From Patescibacteria group bacterium (lineage in GTDB: Bacteria; Patescibacteriota; Minisyncoccia; Phycocordibacterales; XYD1-FULL-46-19), in NCBI GenBank assembly GCA_030916795.1, contig JAUPVZ010000037.1, positions 1-13,696 on the forward strand: DNA of 13,696 nt. The letters run 5' to 3'. Shown one piece after another: positions 4,282-11,968 of this stretch. Positions within the stretch are counted from its first letter, which is position 1. Each line of letters opens with the position of its first letter. The translations under genes were made by a program, and so were the position numbers. The notes under the pieces were generated by a model. It was not told where the DNA came from, searched no databases, and saw nothing but the letters and a program-made list of their open reading frames with translations.

Positions 4282-5844
4282 TTAGCGAGTAATAAATTCA
4301 ACCGCTTCTAGTTTGTCTCCCTCGGCGATTGAATTCTTTGATTCGATGATGGCTCCAAATTGTTCACCTTCGGCCACTTCGGCACAGGCCACTTTTTGGG
4401 CTTGGAGCTCTACCACTTTACCTTTGCCAATCTCGGCTTCACGACGCCAAATCTTGACCAGAGCACCCTTTTTGAGCGTTCCTTGTTGGACACTACCACC
4501 AAGGACTTGTTTGTCTTTATTTTGGCTAAAGATCTTTAGAATTTTAATCTTGGCGACAATTACTTCTTCAGTCAGCTTGGGGCGACGGTTGACCACTTCT
4601 TCAGCTAGCCACTCGGCCAGTTTGTAAATAATATCAAAAGTTTTAATTGTCACATTGTGTCTCTCGGCTAGGTCTTGGGCACTGCGGTCTATTTTGACAT
4701 TAAAGCCCGCCACCAAAGCTTCTTTGGAGCCAATCAAGATTTTTAGATCAGTATCGGTAATTGTACCTACACCAGTATCAACTATTTTAAAGCGAACACG
4801 GTCGTCTTTTATTTTGGCAATTTCGTGGAGGACGGCTTCTAGTGTGCCATGAGAATCACTTTTTATAACCAGTGGTAAGCAGAGCAGGTCAAGATTATTT
4901 GTTTCGTCTTCGCATTTGGCATCTTTGGTTACAACAACCGATTTTTCTTCAAGATAGGTTTCGGCGATTTTTTTGTCATTGAATGTTTCAAAACCTTGGC
5001 CTGCTTCTGGCACTTTGCTAAACCCAAAAATCCGGACTGGCGAAGAAAATGATGCTTTGTCTATATCCTGGCCGAGAAAATTTTCAATTTTTTTAATTTT
5101 TGCTAACTCATTGCCAACCACCATGAAATCGCCTTTTTGCAATGACCCGTCTTTTATAACTACGGTCAAAACGGGACCGACTTGGGGGTCGAGTTTTGAT
5201 TCCAAGAGAAGGCCAGACGCAGGTTTGGCCAACTCACCTTTTAAGTCTGCCATATCGGCGACCAACAAAAGAAGGTCTAATAGGTCGCTTACACCTTCGC
5301 CAGTTTTGGCCGAAATATTGGCACTGGGAACATTACCACCATAGGACTCGACATATACTTCGTGTTCACCCAATTCTTGTTTGACTCGATCAGGGTTTGA
5401 GTTGGGGCGGTCAATCTTGTTGATAGCAACCACAAAAGGAATTTGGGCCTCCTTGATAGATTTTACCGCTTCGAGAGTTTGAGGTTTGACCCCTTCTTCG
5501 GCAGAAACTACCAAAATCGCAATGTCCGAAATACTGGCGCCACGGCTACGCATCGCCTGAAAGGCTTCATGACCCGGGGTGTCCAAAAAGGTGATAGTTC
5601 GACTGCCACCATTTTCGGTGGGGTGGCTTACCTCATAGGCCGAGACATGTTGGGTGATGCCCCCTTTTTCGGTCGCAACAACATTGGACTTTCTAATATA
5701 ATCAAGCAGAGTAGATTTGCCATGATCAATATGCCCAACGACAGCAATTACTGGCGGGCGGGCCTGCCCGCCAGTGGCTGAGCCAGCAGGCGATGGCAGG
5801 CGGGGAATCAAATTATTAGATTTTACAGAGTTGTCTGCAGTCAT
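4282..5844 (-). CDS. infB: Translation initiation factor IF-2 (short form)
   Basis: IF-2 is the GTPase that places initiator tRNA on the 30S subunit and promotes subunit joining. All G motifs are present: G1 GHIDHGKS (37-44), G2 GGITQHV (61-67), G3 DTPGHE (88-93), G4 NKID (142-145), G5 SAKTG (178-182). Domain II, the linker domain and the C-terminal fMet-tRNA-binding domain follow, ending LEAVEFITR. At 520 aa it lacks the long N-terminal region of many bacterial IF-2 proteins, as in other compact genomes. Just before G1, residues 16-28 (LPSPAGSATGGQA) are encoded by a palindromic repeat; without it NLIPR would run directly into RPPVIAVVGHIDHG. The ATG has no Shine-Dalgarno site; instead the mRNA carries CCCTCCTT, an anti-SD-like sequence, directly before it. 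It lies 27 nt after the DUF4446 gene and 38 nt before rbfA. Confidence 0.97.
   Translation of the reverse strand: MTADNSVKSNNLIPRLPSPAGSATGGQARPPVIAVVGHIDHGKSTLLDYIRKSNVVATEKGGITQHVSAYEVSHPTENGGSRTITFLDTPGHEAFQAMRSRGASISDIAILVVSAEEGVKPQTLEAVKSIKEAQIPFVVAINKIDRPNSNPDRVKQELGEHEVYVESYGGNVPSANISAKTGEGVSDLLDLLLLVADMADLKGELAKPASGLLLESKLDPQVGPVLTVVIKDGSLQKGDFMVVGNELAKIKKIENFLGQDIDKASFSSPVRIFGFSKVPEAGQGFETFNDKKIAETYLEEKSVVVTKDAKCEDETNNLDLLCLPLVIKSDSHGTLEAVLHEIAKIKDDRVRFKIVDTGVGTITDTDLKILIGSKEALVAGFNVKIDRSAQDLAERHNVTIKTFDIIYKLAEWLAEEVVNRRPKLTEEVIVAKIKILKIFSQNKDKQVLGGSVQQGTLKKGALVKIWRREAEIGKGKVVELQAQKVACAEVAEGEQFGAIIESKNSIAEGDKLEAVEFITR
5762..5801 (-). repeat. Palindromic repeat inserted in frame in infB
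   Basis: On minus a three-tier hairpin: GCCTGCC/GGCAGGC (5801-5795 with 5768-5762), CGCC/GGCG and GCTG/CAGC, loop GCT. Its GCCATCGC...GCT...CTCAG pattern resembles the family A palindromes near tRNA-Cys. It encodes about 13 residues just upstream of the IF-2 G1 motif. Confidence 0.65.
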
Positions 5845-5871
5845 AAGGAGGGCTATTTATTTTTTGGTAAA

Positions 5872-6327
5872 CTATTTTTTGGCTTCGGCGATGGCTTGTG
5901 TTTCTTCGCTGGAGAGCTCGTGGGCCGAGGCAAATTTCTTTAGCGGTTTGGCATAAACACTGACTTTGTCGCGGGAGTAGAGACTAGAGATAACGACACC
6001 GTCACCTTCCTCGTCCATTATCGCCGTGGCGAAACTTTGGTTGCCACCTTGATCGGCAAAGGGGTTAAAACGAATAGTGTGACAACGCTGCAAAACACCT
6101 TTTAGTCGGCGATATATATCCTCAAAAAGGCGATCATCGTTTTTGCCTTTGTCTATTATCTCGTCCACCGCTTGACCCAGATCAACTATGACTGATTCTA
6201 GGCTGGAAATCTTGTTACCTCGGAAGATATTTTTTAATCTCCATTCTAGTGTTACTACCCAAAAGGCGAGTACCCCAATCAGCCCCAAGAGAAGAAAGAC
6301 GATTAGATTATCGATATCTAGGTTCAC
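5872..6327 (-). CDS. DUF4446 family membrane-anchored protein
   Basis: The 151-aa product has one N-terminal membrane helix (about 7-27) and a helical charged stretch (28-80). The conserved DUF4446 C-terminal region follows, with TIRFNPFADQGGNQSFATAI (84-103), GDGVVISSLYSRD (108-120) and VYAKPL (124-129). The family is common in Firmicutes and candidate-phyla genomes, and its function is not established. The start is GTG at 6327, with a TATAAT only 10 nt upstream and no Shine-Dalgarno site, so the message is probably leaderless. It is the first gene of the DUF4446-infB-rbfA operon and is transcribed divergently from the cysteine desulfurase. The overall topology, a short N-terminal anchor with a cytoplasmic domain, is inference. 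Confidence 0.88.
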   Translation of the reverse strand: MNLDIDNLIVFLLLGLIGVLAFWVVTLEWRLKNIFRGNKISSLESVIVDLGQAVDEIIDKGKNDDRLFEDIYRRLKGVLQRCHTIRFNPFADQGGNQSFATAIMDEEGDGVVISSLYSRDKVSVYAKPLKKFASAHELSSEETQAIAEAKK

Positions 6328-6336
6328 AATGGCCGA

Positions 6337-6387
6337 ATTATACGATATCTGGTGGATTTTTGCAAAAAAGCTAACAATCGGTACAAT
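6337..6387. promoter_or_regulatory. Back-to-back promoters sharing one palindromic -35
   Basis: The self-complementary hexamer TTGCAA (6360-6365) serves both directions. On plus there is a 16-nt spacer to TACAAT (6382-6387), 6 nt before the cysteine desulfurase ATG. On minus there is a 17-nt spacer to TATAAT (6342-6337), 9 nt before the DUF4446 GTG. Both transcripts would be leaderless or nearly so, and only one could be initiated at a time. Confidence 0.6.
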
Positions 6388-6393
6388 CTAGAT

Positions 6394-7578
6394 ATGTTTA
6401 ATTTTTCTTTTGGTTTTCCGAAAGTGATTTCGGCTGACAGTGCCGCTTGTACCCCGATTGACCGCCGGGTTTTAAGGGTGGTAACACGAGTGGCCCAAAA
6501 ATGGGGCGGTAACCCCTCAAGTATCCATATGGGGGGTGTCGGAGCCAATAAAACCCTAACTAGCGCGAGGAAAAAAATTGCTGATCTAATTTTTGCTCAA
6601 CCCGATGAAATAATTTTTACCAGTAGTGGGACCGAGAGTAATAATTTGGCGATTTTGGGAGTGGCCAGAGATTACCAACAAAAAAACAAAAAAGTGGGTA
6701 CGATTGTAACCATAGCCACCGAACACAAAAGTGTTTTAGAGCCTATCCAACAATTAGAAAAAGAGGGGTGGACCGCCAATATTTTGCCAGTCAATAAAGC
6801 GGGGCAAATAACCGTTGGGGATCTAAAGGTAGATGATTTGGCTGGTGTGGCCCTAATCTCTATTTCTATTGCCAACAATGAGATTGGCACTTTGCACCCG
6901 GTCAAAGAGATTGTTCGGCTAGCACGCCTAGCGCGAAAAAATAATAATTCGGCATACCCCTTGGTTCATATTGACGCGTGCCAAGCGCCACGTTTTTTGG
7001 CGCTGGATGTCAGAAAATTAGGGGCAGATCTAATAACTATTAATAGTTCCAAGATTTATGGTCCCAAAGGGACAGCTATTTTGTACAAAACCCGCTCGGT
7101 CGAGCTCTTGCCGATTGTCTACGGCGGGGGCCAAGAACAGGGTCTGCGGTCCGGTACCCAAAATGTGGCGGGGGCAGTGGGGCTGGCCATCGCTTTGGAA
7201 ATTTGTTTCAAAAATCAAACGACCGAGGCGGAGGAGATGAAAAAATTACAAACGAGATTTATAAACGAGGCCCAGAAACATTTACCGACGATTATCTTTC
7301 ATGGTGATCTTGATAATCGTTTACCTAACAAAATTAATTTTACTTTACCAGGATATGACGCCGAGTGGCTCTGTTTGTGGCTGGATAGCAAGGGGATAGA
7401 AGCTTCGACTGGCAGTGCTTGTTCCCACAATTTTAGTAATGATAACCATGTCCTGGCGGCTTTGTATGGGGAAAATATGCCGAAAGAAGGGTCGATACGG
7501 CTGTCTTTTGGGCGGAATGTTTCCCAAAAAGATATTGCTAAAATAATTAAGGTATTGAAAGAAATACCAACACCATAG
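6394..7578 (+). CDS. Cysteine desulfurase (NifS/IscS family)
   Basis: PLP enzyme that converts cysteine to alanine and passes sulfur to Fe-S clusters or tRNA thiolation. I start it at ATG 6394 (394 aa, MFNFSFGFPKVISADSAACT); a longer frame from 6352 would run across the promoter. Visible are TSSGTESNNLAI (76-87), the TEHKSV histidine (H111), HIDACQAP with PLP-contacting D194 and Q197, the Schiff-base lysine K220 in NSSKIYGPKG, the GGGQEQGLRSGTQN segment (244-257), and the active cysteine C343 in STGSACSHN. One departure: the residue before the lysine is Ser (S219) instead of the usual His. No IscU, SufU or MnmA gene is adjacent, so the sulfur acceptor is unknown. It is divergent from the DUF4446 operon, and its promoter implies a leaderless message. 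Confidence 0.92.
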   Translation: MFNFSFGFPKVISADSAACTPIDRRVLRVVTRVAQKWGGNPSSIHMGGVGANKTLTSARKKIADLIFAQPDEIIFTSSGTESNNLAILGVARDYQQKNKKVGTIVTIATEHKSVLEPIQQLEKEGWTANILPVNKAGQITVGDLKVDDLAGVALISISIANNEIGTLHPVKEIVRLARLARKNNNSAYPLVHIDACQAPRFLALDVRKLGADLITINSSKIYGPKGTAILYKTRSVELLPIVYGGGQEQGLRSGTQNVAGAVGLAIALEICFKNQTTEAEEMKKLQTRFINEAQKHLPTIIFHGDLDNRLPNKINFTLPGYDAEWLCLWLDSKGIEASTGSACSHNFSNDNHVLAALYGENMPKEGSIRLSFGRNVSQKDIAKIIKVLKEIPTP

Positions 7579-7603
7579 GGTAATACAAGGTAGGTTTCTG
7601 GCG

Positions 7604-7612
7604 TGCTATAAT
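7604..7612 (+). promoter_or_regulatory. Extended -10 promoter of the SOD gene
   Basis: TGCTATAAT, a perfect extended -10, lies 43 nt before the start codon. The -35 region (TACAAG, 17 nt upstream) is weak. The same GTGCTATAAT string occurs in the SPFH promoter. No Shine-Dalgarno site is seen in the roughly 37-nt leader. Confidence 0.65.
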
Positions 7613-7655
7613 TTACCTGATTAAATGATTAGGTTTTATTTTTAATTTTCCAAAT

Positions 7656-8273
7656 ATGTATAAATTACCTTCCCTGCCTTATGATTATTCAGATTTATCT
7701 CCGTATATTGACGAGGAGACAATGCGGATTCATCATGACAAGCATCACCAAGGCTATATTGATAAATTAAATACCGCCCTAGAGACTCACCCAGATTTGG
7801 CTAATACCACGGTTGAGAGTTTGCTCGTAAATATTGAAACCTTGCCGAGTGATATAAAAACCGCTGTCCAAAACCACGGCGGTGGGCACGCCAACCACAC
7901 TTTTTTCTGGGAGATAATGCGCCCGGGGCGGGTAGACAATGCTCCCGATGAGGGCGAGCTGGTATTGGCGATCAATGATCAATTTGGGGATGCACCTCAA
8001 TTTAAGGAAAAGTTTATTAATGCCGGGCTTGGCCATTTTGGCTCGGGTTGGGTGTGGTTGGTGGTAAACAAAACCGGCGCATTGGAAATTATCACTACTC
8101 CCAATCAAAATTCCCCGGTATCCTTGGGGTTAAAACCAGTTATTGGCGCTGATGTTTGGGAACATGCCTATTATCTAAAATATCAAAACCGTCGAGTGGA
8201 ATATTTAGAAAATTTCTTTGCGGTAATTAATTGGGCTAAGGCCGAAGAAAATTTTAAACAAGCTAAAATATAA
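7656..8273 (+). CDS. sodA: Superoxide dismutase, Mn/Fe type (Mn-like)
   Basis: Converts superoxide to oxygen and hydrogen peroxide. The 205-aa length is normal. The N-terminal helical domain begins YKLPSLPYDY. The four metal ligands are visible: H26 (in IHHDKHHQGY), H81 (HANHTFFW), D166 and H170 (DVWEHAYYLKYQNRR). GGGHAN (75-80) and the NQNSPV glutamine (Q151) match the Mn-SOD arrangement rather than that of Fe-SOD, where the key Gln comes from the N-terminal half; metal use could still be cambialistic. No signal peptide, so it is cytoplasmic. It starts 77 nt after the desulfurase with its own promoter. No terminator is visible between it and the HtrA-like gene. Confidence 0.96.
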   Translation: MYKLPSLPYDYSDLSPYIDEETMRIHHDKHHQGYIDKLNTALETHPDLANTTVESLLVNIETLPSDIKTAVQNHGGGHANHTFFWEIMRPGRVDNAPDEGELVLAINDQFGDAPQFKEKFINAGLGHFGSGWVWLVVNKTGALEIITTPNQNSPVSLGLKPVIGADVWEHAYYLKYQNRRVEYLENFFAVINWAKAEENFKQAKI

Positions 8274-8282
8274 AAAGTCAAT

Positions 8283-8311
8283 TTGCGGGAGTTTTGATTA
8301 GAATATATTAT
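8283..8311 (+). promoter_or_regulatory. Putative promoter of the HtrA-like gene
   Basis: TTGCGG (8283-8288), 17-nt spacer, TATTAT (8306-8311). The -10 ends 9 nt before ATG 8321, which implies a leaderless or very short-leader transcript and argues against the upstream ATG at 8294. Confidence 0.5.
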
Positions 8312-8320
8312 AAAACCAAT

Positions 8321-9136
8321 ATGAACATCGAGGACCTAAATAAAAGCCAAATCGTATTACTCACTCTATTGGTGAGTTTTGTAACCTCGATTGCCACTGG
8401 GATTGTTACCGTGACCTTGATGGACCAAGCGCCCGAGGGGGTGACTAGGACTATTACTCATGTGGTAGAACGCACTGTTGATACCGTAAAGCCAGGCGAG
8501 ACTCAAGTGGCGTCGGTGGTGAGAGAGGTGCCGATAGTGGTAACCGAAGAAGATCTAGTCTTGAAGGCGATCAATACCGCGTCGCCAGCTGTTGGTAGTT
8601 TGATGACCCATGAGGTAAAAAGGACAGCGGTTTCCCAACAACTAGGGACAGCTTTTCTTATCAGTTCTAGTGGACGGTTTGTAACTAGTGGCAAAATAGT
8701 TCAACCAAAAATTGTTTATGATATAAAAATGGAGAACGGTTCGGTCTTCAGAGTAAAAGTCATCGCAGAAAGCTCTGGTGGACAGGTGGCAGTTCTAGAA
8801 ATAGTGCCAGAGGACGTCGCTTTTTTTGCCTCAAGTGCAAAAGATATTAAACCACTATCATTAGCTGAGGGTGCAATTTCGGTCGGGCAGTCGGTTATCG
8901 GTATTGGGTCAGGGGCCGATGGTAACCATAGTGTTGCTATGGGTATTGTTTCCAATTTGGCTGGCCAGACTGCCTCTAGTTCGGCCACGATGATATATAC
9001 CAATGCTTCGGCGGTGAACAATATAGGGGGACCACTTATTGATATTAGAGGAAAGCTTATTGGCTTAAACGATATGGCGGGAGTGGCTTTGGGTAAAAAA
9101 GTCATTTTGTCCCTGATTGACGGCATAGCTAAATAA
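8321..9136 (+). CDS. Membrane-anchored trypsin/HtrA-fold protein without catalytic triad
   Basis: The 271-aa product (start at ATG 8321, MNIEDLNKSQIVLL; the in-frame ATG at 8294 lies in the promoter) has one membrane helix at about 9-33, a linker, and a trypsin-like two-barrel domain from about 80 to the end. No PDZ domain. The fold is recognisable by HtrA (S1C) landmarks, but each catalytic position is changed. TNNHVV of HtrA aligns with TSGKIV (His to K125), TDLAVLKI aligns with GGQVAVLEI (Asp to Q155), and GNSGGPL aligns with NNIGGPL (Ser to I235). The GGPL...G.LIGLN frame around it is kept. It is therefore most likely a pseudoprotease, perhaps a binding or scaffolding protein on the outer face of the membrane. 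It sits between SOD and ClpB, but no partner is shown by sequence. Confidence 0.82.
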   Translation: MNIEDLNKSQIVLLTLLVSFVTSIATGIVTVTLMDQAPEGVTRTITHVVERTVDTVKPGETQVASVVREVPIVVTEEDLVLKAINTASPAVGSLMTHEVKRTAVSQQLGTAFLISSSGRFVTSGKIVQPKIVYDIKMENGSVFRVKVIAESSGGQVAVLEIVPEDVAFFASSAKDIKPLSLAEGAISVGQSVIGIGSGADGNHSVAMGIVSNLAGQTASSSATMIYTNASAVNNIGGPLIDIRGKLIGLNDMAGVALGKKVILSLIDGIAK

Positions 9137-9150
9137 TTGTATTATTTAGC
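9128..9150. repeat. AT-rich hairpin over the HtrA-like stop codon
   Basis: Arms 9128-9137 and 9141-9150 (GCTAAATAAT/ATTATTTAGC) pair perfectly around TGT and include the TAA stop. There is no T tract beyond, so it is a weak terminator at best; it may protect the 3' end. No CIRCE element was seen in the 75-nt gap before clpB. Confidence 0.5.
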
Positions 9151-9211
9151 TAATCATGGCGTGCGACCGCTATTTATAGAGGTGTTTTACTCAGCCATAA
9201 TTTAATTCACC

Positions 9212-11893
9212 ATGCCTCCATTTCAAAAATTTACATCTAAAGCGAGAGAAGTTATTCGTAAGGCGCACGAATTGGCTATTGAACGTGGCCAAAATCATGT
9301 GAGCCCGACTCATCTTTTGGCGGCACTGCTTTTGCAAGAAGACAGTACCACTGTTTCAATTATTGAAAAATTAGAAGTTGATAGTCTAATGTTGACGGAT
9401 TATATCTTGGACCTAATGGAAACTCCGGAAGGCGCCAATATTGCTTCACCGTCGTACCAAATATATCTAACCCCAGAATTGGTTCGGATTTTTGATTCGG
9501 CGTCCAAAGTGGCCGACAGTCTCGGTGATGAATTTGTTTCCACTGAGCATCTGTTGTTATCTATTCTTGAGGTCTCTAGTGACGCGCGTGATATTTTAAA
9601 TCGTTTTAAAGTCAATAAAGAAGTGGTTATTAAAGTGGTTGAAGAATTGCGGGCCGGTAATGTTAAAGATATTGATCAACCAAAAAAGAACAAAGCAATC
9701 GAGAAATTTACCCGCAATCTCACCGACCTTGCTCGGGCCGATAAATTGGACCCAGTAATCGGTCGCGACCAGGAGATTAGACGGATTATGGAGATATTGT
9801 CCCGGCGGACCAAAAATAACCCGATTCTGATAGGGGAAGCCGGCACCGGGAAAACCGCGATTGCCGAAGGTCTAGCGGTGCGAGTGGCCAAGGGTGATGT
9901 TCCCGAATCTCTGAAAGACAAAGAGATTGTTTCGCTTGATCTGGGGCTTCTCATCGCCGGGACCAAATATCGCGGTGAATTTGAAGAAAGATTAAAAAAT
10001 CTCGTTAAGGAAATTGAGAGAGCGGAAGGGCGAATCATTTTGTTTATAGACGAAATGCATACAATTGTGGGCGCCGGTAGCGCCGAAGGGGCGATTGATG
10101 CCTCTAATATGCTAAAGCCGGCGTTAGCCCGGGGGGAGTTACGAGTCATCGGAGCCACCACTTTAAAGGAATATCAAAAACATATTGAAAAAGATCAGGC
10201 TCTAACTCGACGTTTCCAACCGATTCATGTTGAAGAGCCTAGTATCGAAGATGCCACTGCTATTTTGCGAGGACTAAAGGATAGATATGAAATTCATCAT
10301 GGCGTCCATATTACTGATGATGCGATTATTTCGGCGGTCAATTTGTCGTCGCGCTATATTACTGACCGTTTTTTGCCCGACAAGGCTATCGACCTAATCG
10401 ACGAGGCCGCCTCAGCTTTGCGCCTACAATTAGAGAATAAACCCGCCGCTCTGGAAGATGCTGAGAGAAAGATTATGCGTCTAGAGGTAGAAAAAGAGGC
10501 AATGAAAAAGGAGGTAGAAATAAACGACAATAATACGGCTAAAGCTCGAATAAAAGATATTGAAAAAGAGATTGGTGATCTGAAAGAAAAAACATCCGAG
10601 TTGGAATTGCGTTGGAAAAATGAGAAAGAAATTATTAGTGAGGTTCGAAATGACAAAGAAAAATTGGAGAGCTTGCGTTTAGAAGCGCAACAGGCCGAGA
10701 TGCATGCCGAATTGACTAAAGCCGCCGAGATTAGATATGGCAATATTCCAGCCTTGGAAAAAGAGATAAAGACTAAAGAAGCAAAACTAAAACGTTTACA
10801 AAGCCAAAGACGAATTTTGAAAGAAGAAGTAACCGAAGAAGAGGTGGCCAAGGTGGTGGCTCGTTGGACAGGTATTCCGGTGGTTAGGATGCTGGAAGAG
10901 GAGGCCGACAAATTGGCCCGAATGGAAGATGGGCTAAAGGGCAAGGTTAGAGGGCAAGATGAAGCCATCGAAAAAATTTCTGCCGCGGTTAGACGAAGCC
11001 GAGCCGGTATTTCTGATCCCGATCGGCCAATAGGCTCGTTTATCTTTTTAGGCCCAACTGGTGTGGGCAAAACTGAGTTGGCCCGCAAGCTGGCGGAATT
11101 TATGTTTAATGATGAGAAGTCGCTGATTCGGGTGGATATGTCCGAATATATGGAAAAATATTCGGTATCAAAAATGATCGGCGCGGCTCCGGGCTATGTT
11201 GGTTATGATGAAGGTGGATCCTTGACCGAGTTGGTTCGCCATCGACCATATTCAGTTTTACTCTTTGATGAGATTGAGAAAGCTCATCCTGAGGTGTTTA
11301 ACATATTGTTGCAAGTTCTAGACAATGGTCGGCTGACAGACTCAAAGGGTAGGGTAGTAAACTTTAAAAATACGGTTATTATTTTGACTTCCAATCTAGG
11401 CAGCCAATATATGAACCGTTTTCAGAAAATTGGTTTTGGGTCTGGGGGAGAGGAAGGTCGTTATGACGAGGTCAAAGAAAAGATTATGGATACGGTGAAG
11501 GAACAATTTAAGCCCGAGTTTATAAACCGACTGGACGATATTATTATCTTTAATCCCTTAAACGCTGATGTTATCAGGGATATTGTGGCTATCCAGCTGG
11601 ATATTGTGCGCAAACGGTTATTACTAAAGGGGATCAAATTGGAAATAGGTGACGAAGTGGTGTCCTACTTGGCGACCGAAGGTTTCAACCCTGAATACGG
11701 TGCTCGACCACTAAAGCGTTTGATTCAAAACCGGATTCTTAATAAAGTGGCCGAGTTTATTATCTCGCGCCGAGTAGAAAATGGAGGCATTGTCAAAGTG
11801 TCTATCAAAGACAAAGAACCAGTGATTGAATTGAAAAAAAGTTACAGTGTCAGGGGAGGTAAAAAGACCAATGAATATACCAAAACAGTTTAA
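9212..11893 (+). CDS. clpB: ClpB-type AAA+ disaggregase
   Basis: Hexameric unfoldase that pulls proteins from aggregates with DnaK help. The 893 aa (ClpB is usually about 860) show two Clp-N repeats (about 4-75 and 80-145). NBD1 has Walker A GEAGTGKT (208-215), pore loop KYRGEFEER (252-260), Walker B ILFIDE (276-281) and RR finger (333-334). A long coiled-coil M domain (about 409-535) has the ClpB pattern with LTKAAEIRYGNIPALEKEI (501-519). NBD2 has Walker A GPTGVGKT (614-621), pore loop GYVGYDEGG (661-669), Walker B VLLFDE (682-687), sensor 1 TSN (726-728) and sensor 2 GARPLKR (830-836). An unusual insert after TSNLGS carries IGF (740-742), like the ClpP-docking loop of ClpC/ClpX. A basic tail ends the protein. 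The gene has no clear Shine-Dalgarno site; CATAAT 17 nt before the ATG may be a -10. A strong terminator overlaps the stop. Confidence 0.95.
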   Translation: MPPFQKFTSKAREVIRKAHELAIERGQNHVSPTHLLAALLLQEDSTTVSIIEKLEVDSLMLTDYILDLMETPEGANIASPSYQIYLTPELVRIFDSASKVADSLGDEFVSTEHLLLSILEVSSDARDILNRFKVNKEVVIKVVEELRAGNVKDIDQPKKNKAIEKFTRNLTDLARADKLDPVIGRDQEIRRIMEILSRRTKNNPILIGEAGTGKTAIAEGLAVRVAKGDVPESLKDKEIVSLDLGLLIAGTKYRGEFEERLKNLVKEIERAEGRIILFIDEMHTIVGAGSAEGAIDASNMLKPALARGELRVIGATTLKEYQKHIEKDQALTRRFQPIHVEEPSIEDATAILRGLKDRYEIHHGVHITDDAIISAVNLSSRYITDRFLPDKAIDLIDEAASALRLQLENKPAALEDAERKIMRLEVEKEAMKKEVEINDNNTAKARIKDIEKEIGDLKEKTSELELRWKNEKEIISEVRNDKEKLESLRLEAQQAEMHAELTKAAEIRYGNIPALEKEIKTKEAKLKRLQSQRRILKEEVTEEEVAKVVARWTGIPVVRMLEEEADKLARMEDGLKGKVRGQDEAIEKISAAVRRSRAGISDPDRPIGSFIFLGPTGVGKTELARKLAEFMFNDEKSLIRVDMSEYMEKYSVSKMIGAAPGYVGYDEGGSLTELVRHRPYSVLLFDEIEKAHPEVFNILLQVLDNGRLTDSKGRVVNFKNTVIILTSNLGSQYMNRFQKIGFGSGGEEGRYDEVKEKIMDTVKEQFKPEFINRLDDIIIFNPLNADVIRDIVAIQLDIVRKRLLLKGIKLEIGDEVVSYLATEGFNPEYGARPLKRLIQNRILNKVAEFIISRRVENGGIVKVSIKDKEPVIELKKSYSVRGGKKTNEYTKTV

Positions 11894-11926
11894 CAAAATC
11901 GGGGCCTAGGGGCCCCCGATTTTGTT
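11892..11926 (+). terminator. Terminator of clpB
   Basis: A 13-bp stem pairs 11892-11904 with 11914-11926 (AACAAAATCGGGG/CCCCGATTTTGTT), followed by TTGAC. The U-rich stretch is TTTTGTTTTG (11920-11929). It begins within the TAA stop codon. Confidence 0.85.
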
Positions 11927-11957
11927 TTGACTAGTCACCATATAAATGCAATAATAT
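11927..11957 (+). promoter_or_regulatory. Putative promoter of tRNA-Tyr
   Basis: TTGACT (11927-11932) with AATAAT at 17 nt or TAATAT at 19 nt downstream. The tRNA begins 11-13 nt later. It directly abuts the clpB terminator. Confidence 0.45.
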
Positions 11958-11968
11958 TGCTGTTTAAT

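Noticed and set aside
6352..6393. 14-residue extension of the cysteine desulfurase
   Set aside because: It overlaps both divergent promoters and has no family similarity.
8294..8320. 9-residue extension of the HtrA-like protein
   Set aside because: It spans the predicted -10; MNIEDLNKSQ at 8321 gives a normal N-terminus before the membrane helix.
9137..9211. CIRCE or other heat-shock operator before clpB
   Set aside because: No TTAGCACTC/GAGTGCTAA inverted repeat is present; only an AT-rich hairpin at the preceding stop.
10354..11088. 244-aa Ser-rich minus ORF inside clpB
   Set aside because: Antisense shadow of the coiled-coil coding region.
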